Origin: an uncultured Sphingobium sp.
GTDB lineage: Bacteria > Pseudomonadota > Alphaproteobacteria > Sphingomonadales > Sphingomonadaceae
NCBI GenBank assembly: GCA_913773715.1
Contig: CAJYHD010000024.1
Span: 1-5,780 of the forward strand
Length of the DNA stretch: 5,780 nucleotides
Direction: 5' to 3'
A program made the position numbers and the translations under genes. The notes below the pieces were generated by a model. The model saw only the letters and a program-made list of their open reading frames with translations, was not told the origin of the DNA and ran no database searches. Positions 5,297 through 5,780 of this stretch are shown here, piece after piece (positions within the stretch are counted from its first letter, which is position 1; each line of letters opens with the position of its first letter).

Positions 5297-5308
5297 GTGT
5301 CATGACAC
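5297..5308. promoter_or_regulatory. Perfect 12-base palindrome over the start codon of the HxlR-family gene
   Basis: GTGTCATGACAC is fully self-complementary and contains the ATG at 5302-5304. Winged-helix dimers of the HxlR family bind inverted repeats near their own or neighbouring genes, so this could be an autoregulatory operator. A perfect 12-base palindrome can also occur by chance. Confidence 0.4.
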
Positions 5309-5780
5309 ATAATATGGCTCAGGACCTGGAACAATGTGCGCTCCCCGCCGCGCTGGAAGCAATGGGGGAACGCTGGTCCTTCCTCATTCTGCGCGGTGCG
5401 CTGTCGGGTATTCGCCACTTCGAAGAGTTTCAATCGACATTGGGCATCGCCCGCAACATCCTCGCCAATCGCCTGTCGCGCCTCGTCGAGAACGGGATCA
5501 TGCTGCGTCAGCCGATGATGTGCGATCGCCGGAAGGTGGAGTATCGCCTGACCGCAAAGGGGCAGGAACTCGCGCCCGCCATGATTGCGCTGCGTCAATG
5601 GGGCGAAAAATGGGGCTGCGCACCCCCACACTGTCAGGTGCTGGCCGACAAACGCGACGGCCTGCCAATCCGGTCGATAGCGATCCAGGCGCATGACGGA
5701 CGCACGCTTGGATTGGACGATCTGATGTGGGTGTGCCGTGACGAGAAGACGCCTATGACGGATGATGCAGCGGACACTAC
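5302..5780 (+). CDS. HxlR-family winged-helix transcriptional regulator, C-terminal end missing
   Basis: The open frame runs 159 codons to the right edge without a stop. Family hallmarks are clear. C12 lies in EQCALPAAL, the Cys position used for redox or aldehyde sensing in some members. GERWSFLILRGALSGIRHFEEF spans residues 22-43 in two halves: the core Trp helix, then the start of the winged helix. The recognition-helix region RNILANRLSRLVENGI is at 51-66, the wing CDRRKVEYRLTAKG at 74-87, and PAMIALRQWGEKW at 92-104. Typical members are 100-130 residues, so the tail after about 110 is an extra C-terminal part, seen in many alphaproteobacterial members. Two more cysteines, C106 and C111, follow the domain. 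The ATG at 5302 has only a weak GTGAG upstream; an ATG at 5314 is an alternative. It is divergent from rsh. Its targets are unknown. Confidence 0.9.
   Translation, partial: MTHNMAQDLEQCALPAALEAMGERWSFLILRGALSGIRHFEEFQSTLGIARNILANRLSRLVENGIMLRQPMMCDRRKVEYRLTAKGQELAPAMIALRQWGEKWGCAPPHCQVLADKRDGLPIRSIAIQAHDGRTLGLDDLMWVCRDEKTPMTDDAADT

Noticed and set aside
5287..5694. A 135-codon minus-strand open frame opposite the HxlR-family gene
   Set aside because: The plus strand shows every family motif of an HxlR regulator over the same bases, so the minus frame is a shadow.
1..5780. Mobile elements, CRISPR arrays, tRNA or rRNA genes, toxin-antitoxin or defence genes
   Set aside because: No transposase, integrase, repeat-spacer pattern, cloverleaf-like segment or defence domain was seen on either strand.

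Overview
The window reads as chromosomal core DNA from an alphaproteobacterium, most likely a sphingomonad (order Sphingomonadales). This rests on high G+C content, a short HprK that lacks the N-terminal domain of the Firmicutes enzyme, an HprK-RapZ pair joined by a 4-base overlap, a single bifunctional RelA/SpoT homologue (Rsh), and the wording of the L10, L7/L12 and HxlR-family proteins. The genus is an inference; no 16S or other decisive marker is present.

Layout, left to right. Positions 1-653 (minus strand): hprK followed by the first 75 codons of rapZ, which runs off the left edge. Positions 721-1134 (minus): a terminator-like hairpin and a small exported glycine-zipper protein with DRY repeats. 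Positions 1135-1351: no gene, with a near-perfect 11-base direct repeat. Positions 1352-2692 (minus): a self-contained ribosomal protein unit, made of a weak candidate promoter, a structured leader with the layout of an L10 autoregulatory leader, rplJ, rplL, a run of stem-loops and a strong intrinsic terminator. Positions 2764-3036 (plus): a 70-residue exported protein with a His-rich tail, preceded by a possible structured 5' leader. It converges on rsh (3085-5190, minus), a full-length bifunctional (p)ppGpp synthetase/hydrolase. Positions 5191-5301 form a divergent intergenic region with two inverted repeats. From 5302 to the right edge (plus) lies an HxlR-family regulator that lacks its C-terminal end.

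How the genes relate. HprK and RapZ belong to the nitrogen-type PTS and signalling neighbourhood. Rsh makes and degrades (p)ppGpp, and in some alphaproteobacteria its ACT domain is a target of phosphorylated EIIA-Ntr. L10 and L7/L12 form the ribosomal stalk, whose synthesis is a classic target of growth control. The window therefore gathers several growth and nutrient-control genes, but as separate transcription units rather than one operon.

I see no phage, transposon, CRISPR, toxin-antitoxin or defence system, and no clear new multi-gene system. The points most worth checking are the isolation of rplJL from rplKA and rpoBC, the folded L10 leader, the double inverted repeat between rsh and the HxlR gene, and the two small exported proteins of unknown role.
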